Shown one piece after another: positions 24,304 through 35,503 of a stretch of DNA of 64,000 nt. The stretch is from Purshia tridentata (taxonomy: Eukaryota > Streptophyta > Magnoliopsida > Rosales > Rosaceae). How positions within the stretch are numbered: position 1 is the first letter of the stretch; each line of letters starts with the position of its first letter. The notes below the pieces were generated by a model. It saw only the letters and a program-made list of their open reading frames with translations. It made no database searches and was not told the DNA's origin. Location: assembly GCA_003254885.1 (NCBI GenBank), contig QANT01005717.1, forward strand, positions 19,909 through 83,908. Direction: 5' to 3'. Position numbers and translations under genes: made by a program.

Positions 24304-26705
24304 TTCTCGTCTTGGTCCTTTTTTCTTCTCTTTGGTCTCTAAACTTTACTCACTCACACACTCAGTCTCTCTCTCTCTCCCTTCTTTAGATTGTGATTGT
24401 GTGTGAGCAGACTGTGAGCAGTGTAGCTAGGTGAGTGTGTCTGGTTGTGTGTTGTGTTTAATTGTGTTGGTTGAAACTGTTATGTGCTTTCTAAATCATT
24501 TATATAGGGCAAGGAATTAATGTATGATAAATGGGGTGTGGGAGAAATCAAGGAATAAACTTGTGTTATTGCTCCCACGTACTCTTGTTGAACTCGAGTG
24601 AAAAGTTTGATATGGGATTCTTGCCAAAGTGGAAAGAAGAATAAGACAAACGTTTTTTTCTAAGGCAGTTCAGTTTTGTGAACAGGGCTCTTATTTTCCT
24701 CACATAGAGAGAGAGAGAGAGAGGGAGAGAGAGAGATTCCTACATAATAACGTCTTTTAACTAACCTTGTTTTTGCTGTCCTCCCTCTCTCTTTTGTTTT
24801 TTGTTGAGGATCATTCCGTTACTTAACAAGTAGAAGGCCCTACTGGTCACTTTGGGAGGACATAAAATATGGTGTTTTAACTTCGGCTTTTTCACAACAA
24901 GAATCATGGTGTTGCTTCATGAGGTAGAACTAGAATCCCCCTCTTGTCTTCTTTTGGAACATTTCTAGTGGTTTTTTAACTTTTACCTTCTTCACTAGAT
25001 GTCAACAATGATGGGTCCATCTCAATGGATCTCTTAACATGGTATTTGAGGAACAATGTTGTGATATGATGATATTTGCAATTTACTCTGTTCATCGAGA
25101 CTCCATGAAGGTTGTCTTGCATAATATAAAGGTTTTGCATAAAGCAGGACTGTCATGTGTCTTGCATTTGCACATAGCCACCTATTTAGGTTGTCTTGTC
25201 AGTGGCTTTATGGTTGACCGTGAAAGTTTAAATTTTTTATACTAAGGCTAGAGACCTTAAATCAACAACTCCTAAAATTTCGATTTTAAATGATTTTCTG
25301 GTGTTTAATTAGTTCATATATAAATCTTTGCATGTTTTAGTTGTAAAAATGAGTTGGGCTTAGGCCTACTGAGTGCTTCATGCAGGTAATGTTCAAACCC
25401 ACAATGTTAAATTCTGCAGAATTTTCGAATCCACCAGCTTAGTGATACTATCCACTTGATTATGAGATTATCTAATTGATTTGCGATTCACTTTTGCTAG
25501 CCACATGGCAGAGGATAATCTGCCTTGCCTTTTTGTACACTGCAAGGCCAGTATGGATACATGCATGGGTTTTACTCCCACTCATATTCACACTAAAAAT
25601 ATGTTTACAAATTCACTACTACCCACACACATTTGCTGTATTATGTACACCAAAACGACTTAAGAAAACAATTGCCAATGTGAAGCATAAGAATTTTTGT
25701 GGTATCCAAAAAGAAATTTAGATATCAAGGGTTGGGTTGGGCTGGTATGGTGAAGTTTGTAGGGCCCACATGATTTCTGTGTGGTGTGGACCAATGCAAC
25801 ACGCCCACCCAACTGAAAAATAATATTAAAAAAACTCCATCAAGCTTCTCCATTTTGATGGTATCTATGCGCTTCCCACAGAGACAGAGAGAGAGAGAGA
25901 GAGACAGAGCTTTCAGCAGAATGCTACTTCATCATTTGCCACCATGGCACCATCGATCTTCTCAGCAATTCTTGTGTCGATCAAACTAAAATTTTTGAAG
26001 GAAGAAATAAAAGGAGTCCTTTTTCCTTGTTTCTCCCATATTTTTATATGAAATTATAAAATACCTAGAAAATTTAAAACACCTCCCGCCTGCATTTTGT
26101 CCATTCATACATGCACTAAAAATTGGCTATGAAATTTCTATGCTTTTTTGTTGTTGCCCTATGTAACACTAATTAATCATGATTTTCATCTTGGCTAAAG
26201 AAAGTTGTGAATTTTTGAATTGTGCCAAAGAAAAACATAGAAATAATGAACTTGTACAGGTATACACTGCTGGTGCTGAAAGGAAGCTAACAAAGTAGAT
26301 TGTAGAATACTAGAATGTAACCAAAAAAAGAAAAAAATTGGAATGAGGAAGAGAAGGACATATATATATATATGCAATTATGAACTCAACGACAGTACTC
26401 AAGACTCTGGAGTTGTATAAACTGTTGTGTACAGTTTCAGTTGGTATTAAAGAAACGTGACAATCTTTACAGGAAACTCAGTTAAATTTACATGGACGAA
26501 ACTAGGAGAAAAAATCAACCCACAAGCACCAAATTCCTCAAAATTTGATCTTGAGTTTTGGTGTTGGAGTGAACGACAAGAATAAGGTAGATCATGAGAA
26601 AAGAATAATTAAAATTGCTTCTCAGTTCCTAACCTTTCTTCCTATAATTAACTCACCCGCAATCCATGCATCTATCGTCTATGTGACATTGACGAGGAAT
26701 GAGCC
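24304..26705. other. Spacer between array members 3 and 4
   Basis: Contains the member 3 promoter, a GA microsatellite (about 24706-24736), the duplicated 3' flank of member 4, and another GA run near 25880-25906. Open frames here are short and do not resemble the family. Confidence 0.65.
24500..24507 (-). promoter_or_regulatory. TATA box, array member 3
   Basis: CTATATAA on the reverse strand, about 197 bases before the ATG at 24303, nearly the same distance as in member 2. Confidence 0.65.
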
Positions 26706-27020
26706 TCATTCACAGTTTCTCTGTTTCCGATTGATGAGGAGAAGAGAATGATGAGAATTAGAGAATTTGGAGGAAGTGGAAGCTGCTGATGATGTCTGCA
26801 TACACAAGGAAGAGTCGGTCCATGACTGTTTCTTGGGGAAGGAGATGTTCCTTTGTTGAGGACAAGCATTGGCACAAACACTTGCAACCCCCTTGGACTT
26901 GTGTAGAGCACAACTACAGTTTTTGTGGTACGGTCTGCGCTCAATTTCCATGTCCTGCATTGATATGCTTCCTTCAAGCACGCACTGAAACATCATCCCT
27001 GCAACTACGTGGGTGGCCAT
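26706..27020 (-). CDS. Small Cys-containing protein, tandem-array member 4 (shortened tail)
   Basis: The frame is open further 5' (to 27071), but I place the start at 27020 because MATHVVAGMMFQCVLEGSIS aligns with MATQAVAG of the neighbours; this gives 104 residues. The core is kept: MEIERRPYHKNCSCALHKSKG, CANACPQQRNISFPKKQSW, TDSSLCMQ. The second family Cys is Ser, as in member 1. After SHHSLL the protein ends in LINRKQRNCE. The family tail (GNRETVNEAHSSSMSHRR) is present but in another frame, so a small indel has shortened this copy. It probably remains functional if the tail is dispensable. Confidence 0.72.
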   Translation of the reverse strand: MATHVVAGMMFQCVLEGSISMQDMEIERRPYHKNCSCALHKSKGVASVCANACPQQRNISFPKKQSWTDSSLCMQTSSAASTSSKFSNSHHSLLLINRKQRNCE

Positions 27021-28709
27021 TACTCTCTTCTCTCGTCTTTTTCTTCTCTTCAATTTCTCAACTTTACTCACTCTCTCTGTTCCTTCCTTGCAATGTGCTG
27101 TAGTACTAATTATGTGTGAGGAGTGTAGGCTGTGTAGCTAGGTGAGTGTGTTGTGTTTGACTGTGTTGAAACTGTTTTATGCTTTCTAAATCACTTATAT
27201 AGAGCAGGGGTTTAATGTATGATAAATTGGGTGTGGGAGAAATCAAGAGAGAAATTTGTGCTATTATTCCTACGTACATGTACTCTTGTTGAATCGAGAC
27301 AAGTTTGATATGGGATTCTTGCCAAAGTGGAAAGAAGACTATGACAAGCGTTTTTCTCTAGGGCAGTGAACAGAGCTCTAATTTTCCACACACACAGAGA
27401 AAGAGAGAGAGAGAAGAGAGAAGCACTCGACTTGGCTTTTTTGTTTTTGAGCTTGGCTTTGGTATCCAAGTATTGGTGTGGTCCTGCATAGATTGATCCG
27501 CAGAGACGTTATTTACCTAACTAATTTTGTTAGAAGGGATGACCATTTTGTTATTATTATGCATGATTGACGGTTCATTCTATGCAGACTAACTAACATA
27601 GGTCTGAGTCAAGCATCACTTTTCGTTATACAAGTAAACGACCCACTAATCACTTCACGTGGAAACGTAATATGGTTTTTCTGCTTTCGTTATATTATAT
27701 TAGTTTGCTCCACTTAGAGTTGAGATGGTGGATCTTTGGTTTTCACTACTCTTTTGTTTTCTTAAGTTTTCGATAGTCCTTGCATTGCACACTCTTTCCT
27801 TTATTATTTAGCATGTGAACTTTGAACTGGTTAAAGAGATTTGATTCAACTTTGGCATTTTGTAGTACTCCTACCACATATAACTATGAAGCATTACTAG
27901 GACTGCATAGTGTTTCATATAACTGATAGTTCCCCATTTTTTATAAGGGTTGATTTTTGTATTTTTATATATAGCTTCACCCAATATACGACTGAGCTTT
28001 TTAAACAACCAGAACATGTTAAAATGAAAGTGCTAAGGAGCTTCAAGCCTACAGGCTTGATTAATTTATAGCTTATGATTTCTAAACTTGGTTAAAATAA
28101 AGCACCATATGGCGCTTTCACTTGTCCCTGTTCCCTTTTGTAAAGATTAGAAAAACAGACTGTATAGTGTATACTTGATAGTTAATTCCCTGTTTATTGT
28201 ATCCCACATTAAATTGACACATAAGAAATGGAAAACAGAGTAAATACTTGCATATACATGCTTTCATAAATTACTTTACACACTAATTCTATGTTCACCT
28301 CCTAATGATGTGAGGAAATTAGAATTTTGGAAGCCAATGAGAATATATCACAAATATGAGTATTCATTTTTGTTTTATGTGTTTAGAAAAGTAACAAAAT
28401 TCACTCTTTTGTCTTGGCACTTGAAAGTATATAATCGCCATATTTTGTGGACATAATATTTCATTTTGCACATTTATACTGTGGGGATTCAGTGCATTGG
28501 AACTCACCTGCTACAGTTGACAATTATTCATGCATAATTTATTAGTTCACTTTTATCCAGAATTGAGACAGTGTGTTTGGATAATTGCAATGCACCACTT
28601 GCAGTAATCATGTAGATCCTAAAGTGTGGAACTTTGAAGTAATTTGGATCCAATGGAGGACACAGGAACTCTGCAGTGCAGACTGCAGAGTGAGTTTGTT
28701 ACGAAGTTA
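27021..28709. other. Upstream flank of array member 4 and gene-free DNA
   Basis: The first 450 bases are the member 4 promoter and a GA/CA microsatellite near 27389-27419. The rest is AT-rich without supported genes, up to the MITE at 28710. Confidence 0.6.
27195..27202 (-). promoter_or_regulatory. TATA box, array member 4
   Basis: CTATATAA on the reverse strand, 175 bases before the ATG at 27020, in the same sequence block as in members 2 and 3. Confidence 0.65.
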
Positions 28710-28991
28710 GGTCCAGTTTGGTATTGTTTTTTAAGAGTGAAAATCACTTTTATTGGCAGCAATACTGTATTTAAATGTTTGGTAAAATAAAAGATTTTAG
28801 CTTTTTTTAAAAAAAACTGTCATTGGAAGCTAAAATGAGAAGTTGGTATGGAGAAACTTCTCATTTTAGCTTATACTAGAATCAGTTTGAGGAATTGGTC
28901 ATATTTAATAAAATTTCTCACAACTGATTATTTTCACAGCAAAAATAAAAGTGATTATTTTTACAGCACAACAATACCAAACTGAGCCTTA
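28707..28991. mobile_element. Tourist-like (PIF/Harbinger-type) MITE with TTA target duplication
   Basis: A 279-bp element at 28710-28988 is flanked by TTA on both sides (28707-28709 and 28989-28991), the target duplication typical of PIF/Harbinger elements. The ends are inverted repeats: left GGTCCAGTTTGGTATTG, and right, read inward, GGCTCAGTTTGGTATTG, with similarity continuing through an AATCACTTTTATT stretch. Inside is a second palindrome with 16-bp arms (GCTAAAATGAGAAGTT and its complement, about 28832-28871). There is no coding capacity, so it is non-autonomous. Confidence 0.88.
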
Positions 28992-29589
28992 GTATCTTTT
29001 CTGTCTAACCAAAAAGAAGGCTATATGTTGTTTCATTTACATTTTTGTCTTCTTTCCAGCCTTCTTTTGGGGCATGGACATCTTCTTCCTGATTTTGTAA
29101 GTATTTTGGATTGTAATTTTCACATGTCAGCATGGTCTAGAGTGCATTGTCAGTCATATATTAGTGGTGATTTATAGGACATAGTTCTACCAGAGACGCT
29201 CCTTTTTTACTTTGTTTGGTTTGTGTGTCAAACAAAATTTTTGAACCACACTCAAACATGCCAAGAAGAAGAACTATTGACATTAAGGAGAAACCATTGA
29301 CCATTGGTAAGAAGGGGATCCTGATAGACAATGAGCCTAATTACAGTGGAAAACTCGTTAATGAATTCCTTAATAAGTTTGGCTCTGTTTTGTACCCAAT
29401 TTAAAGGCATTTTTCTGATGTGAAATAGCCCTTTTTTTTTCTTTTTTTTATAACTCACCCATATCTAGCCTCCAAGAAGGCATACATCTTTCGATCTTTC
29501 ATCTAAGTGGCATACGTAGTCACATTGGTTCTTTTCTGTTTCTACCTGATTAGTCGCCAAGAAGAGAATTTGGAAGATGATAATATGGG

Positions 29590-30124
29590 CAAGGAGCAAT
29601 CAGTCCATGACTGTTTCTCGTGGAACAAATTAAATGTTCGTTTGTTGATACCAAGTACTCAAGCATACACCTTTTGGTCTCGTTTGATTGCTAGGATTAG
29701 ATTAGAAAGGATAAATGTCAAATTTATGTGTATTTGAGAGAGAAATTTCTAACTTGAAGGAATGATATGACAATAAAATAGATAAATCATGAAGAAAACT
29801 TATCCCATCCAATCCTCTCAAAATGGTGGGGATTAGCAAGGATACAATTTCCCATATGGCTAGGCCATTTTCTCCCATCTTCCCTCAAATTAGAAAAATA
29901 CTCTCCATCTTCTACTTTAAATACACATAAATCTTGTCATTATCCTTTCCAATCCAATCCTAAATACCAAACGAGGCCTTTAACTTCTTCTGTATAGCAC
30001 ACAACTGCAGTAAAGTTGGTATGGCCTCATTTCAATATCCATGTCATGCATAGATATATACCAGGATATGCTTCCTTCAAAAACACACCAAAGGATCAAC
30101 TCAGCTGCTCAAGTGGGGCCATTT
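29590..30124 (-). pseudogene. Dead copy of the small Cys-protein family, split by a MITE
   Basis: Reading on the reverse strand, 30122-29982 holds a decayed 5' half. The ATG frame stops after eight codons, then the family sequence reappears (CVFEGSIS, a 4-residue insertion, MHDMDIEMRPY, CSCVLY). After a 303-bp MITE, the 3' half continues at about 29675-29590, with DNA matching the PQQRNISFPKKQSWTD-coding region of member 2 but with frameshifts. A TATA-like run remains near 30187. It resembles member 1 most in SISMHDM. It cannot make the family protein. Confidence 0.8.
29673..29981. mobile_element. MITE with long inverted repeats, inserted in the pseudogene
   Basis: Element 29676-29978 (303 bp). 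Left end GGTCTCGTTTGATTGCTAGG; right end, read inward, GGCCTCGTTTGGTATTTAGG. Similarity continues through GGATTRGATTRGAAAGGATAA, making terminal inverted repeats of about 40 bp with a few mismatches. Flanks are TTT on both sides (29673-29675, 29979-29981), a possible 3-bp target duplication of the PIF/Harbinger kind. No coding capacity. Confidence 0.85.
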
Positions 30125-32690
30125 TATCTCTCTCTCACCACTGTGTGAAATTTCCTGTTATGAAATTTTGTAAGGTTTTGTGAAGCATATATATAGAGCA
30201 GTGGATTGGTGAATTATGGGTGCATGGGACAATTCGATTCGATTACTGTGGTGATCAGAAAAACTTCCGCACGTAGAATTCAAGAGAAATTAATTTGTTC
30301 TAGAGGGTATTTGCCTAAGTAGTTATGTAAGATGTCTACGTGTTTCCCTAGGGAGCTGGAGAGGGGTATAGGAGTCTTTGGAGAGTTGGTAACTTGGTTT
30401 GGCTTGGTTGGTTTTGATGTAATTTAGCTTGGCTTAGGAGTTTCATTGTTGGAAGTGGGGTTTTTACATAGTTAATTTTCTTGGGACAAGGAAGCACCCA
30501 TTTGAATTCTCGTTAAAATGGATCTTAGTGATATGTACTATTGTTATATATATTATTATGTGAGTGTGCGACATTTTCTATGTAAACTAATAAAGGACAT
30601 ACGGTACAGTTACAGTTAAAATGTAATGTTAACTCGGTACTTAACACAAGCAAAACTGAAAAAGGAAAAACTGTTAGTTATAGCCTATAGGTTCTGCTTA
30701 TAAAAAGACTTCTTTCTTTTCCTACTCGATCTATGACCGACTGTGGTGGTTGCAGGACTACGGGAGTGTGGATGGTCCCTCACAGATCGATCGATGTTCT
30801 TGATGTACTCTAAATGCCAATGAGATCATGATGATGAATGCCTGTGTCTTTTGTTTTCTTTGGAATTGCAGTCATTAGTTTGTGTGTTCCATGAGTTCTT
30901 GAGAGTGTTCTTGAACTTTATATTTTTCTTTTCACAGCACTGTGAATAAATAAATTCTTCTTTTCAAGCCTTTCTATTTTCGTAGCATGTACATCAAGAT
31001 TTTTAGTCAGCTGGATCAATAAAAATTTGCTGCTACGTAGAACATAGAATTCTAGAAACATTAATAATACTCAGTTCGGTCTCTTACTTAAATTTGTGAA
31101 TTGGTTAAACTGGTTAACTGTAGCGGCCTACATTTCTTAATTTAGTCTTACCCTCTGCATCAGATAGCTGCATACTAAAGTTCAACTCTTTATAAACCAT
31201 AATTCAGTACCAAAGTATATAGGCAATTTCATCAACTTCTGGCTCGCACTTTAGTATTTCCGAGCAGACAAACCACGCCTTAAAAATTGAAGTTGTTGAG
31301 AAATGGACGAACAATATGCATATTAAACTTATACCCGTAAAAGTAGAAATATCAAATAACATAAACTCTCTCAGTCTCTCCTAATTTTGGTGAGAATATA
31401 GGAATTGTTATCATTTGTACGGAATCCTGTCAACAAAGCAGTACTGTTATAAGTCTTTGTGTTCTCCACCTCTTCATTGTTCAAGTTGAATTATTGAACG
31501 TAGGCCTTTGTCTATGTCTCTATGATGTTTTCTAACTGTATAGTTGTTTCAGTTTCTGTTTTGTTACCACATGTACATGCCACATGTTGGCTTTGGAACC
31601 AAGAAATAGATTCTAACTTGTAGCTTGGATTTTCTTGGTACACTTGTTTACAAAGACCCCTTATTGAAATTTTGTTGTTATATATGTCATGTCATGTGAC
31701 ATTTGTCGTCTCATATGTACTGTACGTGTGTGTACCACCACGCAACCACCTCTCTCTCTCACATGTGGAGGCCAGCTTCAATGACATTAAAAAGTAATCT
31801 GTGAGAAAAAAGATAACATTTTGTAACTGATATATTAATCAATTAAAACAGCATAAAGAAAAGCACACTTGGATGGCTTTTGTGTGTGGTTTCTTCTAGC
31901 TGTTTTTTCTTTTCCTCTTTTTCGGTATAAAAATATTAAATATATTGTTATGGAACGGTGGCCGTTGAACATGGTGTAGCCGACCAAATCACCCATCCAA
32001 CGAAGAATACGTGTATTGCGTGGCAGATATGAAATTAATTGGTATTTTGGTACACACACGCAAATCATGGCAGATAATAACAATTACCACCTACATGTTA
32101 GGCTTTCTTTAATGCTAACTAATTAATTAGCTCGATCGAATTCCGATGCATTAATTAATTTAGGTGGATGAACATCATATCAAATCTCCCAATTTGGTAA
32201 TTTAAGTTGGAAAGTGAAATACCCCAATTGGCAAATGAAAAGAAGCTTGATTGATTGAAATAAAAGACCCAATAGCTTCAACAACTGAAAACTGAATCAG
32301 TAATTTCAAACCAGATCGAACATATATGTCTGAACTGACTAAATGTCCCCTTAATTTGCATGTTTACACTAAATACAGATGAAAGGATTTGAATAAATTA
32401 ACATCATTTCACCAAATTCAAGAGTAAGCCATTTCGATTAGACCATATATATGAAGCTGTTCTGTTCTGTTCTGGGTTTGGTCATAATCAAAACATGGCT
32501 ATATATATATATATCAGAAAATATACAACCTCTGAGTCAAATTAAACATTAATTAGATTAATTACAAAAATTCATTGTGAAATCTTTCAACTGGGTTCGT
32601 TCGAACGAAGATCCAATTATTGATCAAACAAAGTATGTATTTTTGTTTTCTTTTATGCAGATCACTCACAAGTATTAGATTACAAATATA
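30125..32690. other. Gene-free AT-rich region
   Basis: No supported gene. The first few hundred bases are the old promoter side of the dead array copy. The last 200 or so are probably the 3' UTR of the next member. Short AT runs lie near 32497-32512. Confidence 0.55.
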
Positions 32691-33053
32691 TCAAACCTTA
32701 AAGAAAAGGATCTCTTCTTCTTCATCGCAGGAACTCATTCGGTGATGAAGTTGGTGCCTGGGAAGCACCGCAGGAGGAGCAGCAGAAGGCGAAGAAGAGG
32801 GTGAAGAAGAAGGAGAAGAAGAAGAAGCCATCAAAGCCAAGTTGCCTTCGCTCCAAGCCCTTCTGAATGGATAAGACACCTTCACACCATTACCCCCTGC
32901 ATGTGTGCATTGTTTACGTGACTTCTTGTTATGCAGCGCGCACTTGCAGTTCTTGTGGTACGGCCTCCGCTCGATCCCCACGTCGCCGCCCGATATGCAC
33001 CCCTCGTACACGCACCGGAATAGTCCCTCTGCGGCGGCTCCCGCGGCGGCCAT
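32691..33053 (-). CDS. Small Cys-containing protein, distant family member (GC-rich)
   Basis: Single-exon, 120 residues, and probably the more conserved form of the family. Core: GLFRCVYEGCISGGDVGIE, RRPYHKNCKCALHNKK, then VSYPFRRAWSEGNLALM, where W-S/T-x-x-x-L corresponds to KKQSWTDSSL of the array. A Ser/Pro/Ala-rich linker and an acidic end (CDEEEEILFFKV) replace the array tail. The 5' half is much richer in G and C than the array copies. A TATA-like box lies 88 bases upstream. Function unknown; Cys14, 19, 36 and 38 match the array's first four Cys. Confidence 0.78.
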   Translation of the reverse strand: MAAAGAAAEGLFRCVYEGCISGGDVGIERRPYHKNCKCALHNKKSRKQCTHAGGNGVKVSYPFRRAWSEGNLALMASSSSPSSSPSSSPSAAPPAVLPRHQLHHRMSSCDEEEEILFFKV

Positions 33054-35503
33054 ACTAATTATAGAACCACCACGTACCTCTAAACTATTTTGGCCCTAGC
33101 AACAATGATGGGCATTTATAGAGATTTTGTTTGGTGGTAGTTATATAGTGAAAAACTAGAAAGGGGGTTCGTGGGAGGTGCGAGACACAAGCTAGTTGGT
33201 TGTCAGCTAGTTAGCTTTTCATTATTTAAGGCGTTGAAGCCGTGTGTTGTGGGTCGGTCCAAATGGTCCATAGACTTGGTACACATAAATACATATTGCT
33301 GTCCATGTGAGTATGTTTGAGTGAAATATAGCAACGAGTTAGGAGAGAAAATAGGGAGTGCAGTTACCAACAAGATACTTCTTAGGTTGCCCCAAACTCC
33401 AAACGCCAAACCCAATCAACATGAATTTATTTTTGGACTCATTTGTTGCTGTGTTTTGGTATTACCGTATAATTGGGTATAATGCTACCGCCATTTTATT
33501 CGTGTCATTTATATTAATTAGACGTCTAAATAAAATTCTATAAGGTAATTTTTATATGTAAAGTTTTTTTTTTTGGCCAAGAATCATATATGTAAAGTTT
33601 AATTAGACGGAATATTATAAAAACTTTATTGTCTATTAATTGTCTAGATCAGGTATGAATTAATAGTCTATCCCCTTAAATTGTTTGTTCACCATCAATC
33701 ACAAACAAATGAATTTACAGTTGTGGAATTAGTTAGTTATTTTAGATTACTTCTTGAGGTGAAAGGTTCACTTTTTTGGGCCGGGGTTACTTGTCATTGA
33801 GAATTTTTGGAGCTTGAGAATGAAGAAATTATTAGGACGCAAAATTGGGAAGGTATGATGCTTGTATTTGTAGAAAATGTAGCAGATATATGCATGCATT
33901 TTGGTAATGGGGTTGCTTGGGATTAAGAGCCAACTTTCATTACTCAAAGTTGCAATAGATCTTTAGATATATGAAGAAGAAACTAATTAAGTAATTATCA
34001 ATGTGGTTTAGTGAGCTTGTTGTCAGAAAATGAAGTTATAAAACTATAACCTAGGAAATAGGAATCTCATTCATTTGAAATCAAGTACCAAGTACCAACA
34101 ACACAGGAGCAGCATATGGACAAGTGCATTTAATATCACGTGAGCCTACTAACTTGAAGCAACCCATGTGAGTTCACAACCATCAGGCCACACCTCGTGA
34201 AAAAACTTCAAGATCCAGCAAATTTCTGAGTGGCTTTGAGAAGTAAAAAAAAAAAAAAAACTCTTAAATAGCTACGTGCTGCATTGTGTTTGCCTTTGCA
34301 AGAAATTTAGTTATTTCTTTGAGGCATTTTATCAAACACATTGCCTCAAATTGTTAAGAAACAAAATCCAGATCAAGGGGATCAACTCTTCCAACCGAGT
34401 AATTCGGGCAGATATACCTGTATAGGGTAATTAAAGGTTATGTTTTTCTTTTCCTTTTTTGAAAGGGCTTAAAGGCTATATGGTTGGAGATTCACATATT
34501 GAAATATTGTGTAGGTGTCATAAAGATTAAAGATGTCCCACTACTAGTTAGTCAACAATGCAAATTCGCATGGACAACACTCATTCACGCGTATTAAAAA
34601 CACTTTCCAGTTAATAAAGTCGGCAAATTTTGCAGAGAATTATGTACCAATAAATTTATCTGACTTTTATGGTCCATGCCAAATTTTGTCACGTTTTTTT
34701 AATCTATGGATTCTTCTTCTTCATTCCAACTGCCTCTCCTCAATCATCTTTAAACCGTCTCTTAGATTTCAATCATTAAATGGCAACCAGAGGCCAGCCA
34801 ACACAAGAGGCAATAAAAACTGCCCTCAAGATACTATAATTAATTGAGGGGAGGACCAAAATCAAGTACCAACTTTTTTATTTATGCTGTTGCATTTATA
34901 TTCCATATGTGCTCCAGCTAGGTCGGGGTCCATTGCTCAAAAGGGTTCAATGCACCATCACTGGGTGACCCTTCATTCTTTTCTTTTTTTTCCTTACCAT
35001 GGGACATTGGAAATAATATTTTGTAATTATATGAATTATATGATTCATCGAATCATCATAAAACAAAATAAATAATTTTACATAAACATTAGTGGAAAAC
35101 TATCAATAACGACTTCAAGTTTTATTTTAGAATCAAGTTTTTTGTTTGAGATGTTTGTGGTAATTTAAGCCCAAGGACAGGTACTCAACTTGAATGGGCC
35201 AGTTCAAGCCTCTTTAATATTGGGCTGGACCAGTTTCAGTCCTTGTTGGCAAGATCAGACCACTATTGGGCCTTAGGTTATCGTGTTCAATGGTGATTCT
35301 GAATTTCTTGTTTAGTTCTGTGTTGGTTTTCTGAAGTGACACCGGCTTGTACGTTTCTGCATCTTGGAGAGGATAAAGTCGCATCAGGGCCGTCCACGTC
35401 AGCAAGTTGAGAAGGTCCGTTCAAAGATCGTTTTCTGCTTCTAAAGCTCCGACTGATCATAGCCTTTGAGTCTCTGTGCGAGCAAAAGCGCAAAAGTGCA
35501 GCC
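33054..35503. other. Divergent intergenic region
   Basis: Promoter of the distant family member on the left; 5' UTR and promoter of the R3H/G-patch gene on the right (from about 35.3 kb). Nothing else is supported between them. Confidence 0.55.
33141..33148 (-). promoter_or_regulatory. TATA box, distant family member
   Basis: CTATATAA on the reverse strand, 88 bases before the ATG at 33053. Confidence 0.55.

Larger units (their letters stand above)
19440..27470. repeat. Segmental tandem array, three units of about 2.1-3.1 kb
   Basis: Each unit carries one small Cys-protein gene plus its flanks in the same order. Shared flank landmarks include: GTGAGCTGCTTTGTAGCAG (19466, 22260); the leader to CCTATGTAACACTAA (about 20245, 23458, 26158); the 3' UTR block around TGACAATCTTTACAG (20531, 23731, 26459); a CTATATAA promoter box; and the block GAGGATCA(T/A)TCCGTTACTTAACAAG (18887 in the unit before, 21577, 24805). 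Approximate units are 19440-22240, 22241-25330 and 25331-27470. A partly matching older unit lies upstream around member 1. The pattern shows duplication of whole loci, not retrocopies. Confidence 0.8.

Noticed and set aside
27021-27071. 17-codon N-terminal extension of array member 4 (MSKVEKLKRRKRREKR)
   Set aside because: The other array members start at the aligned MAT; the extension corresponds to untranslated leader in them.
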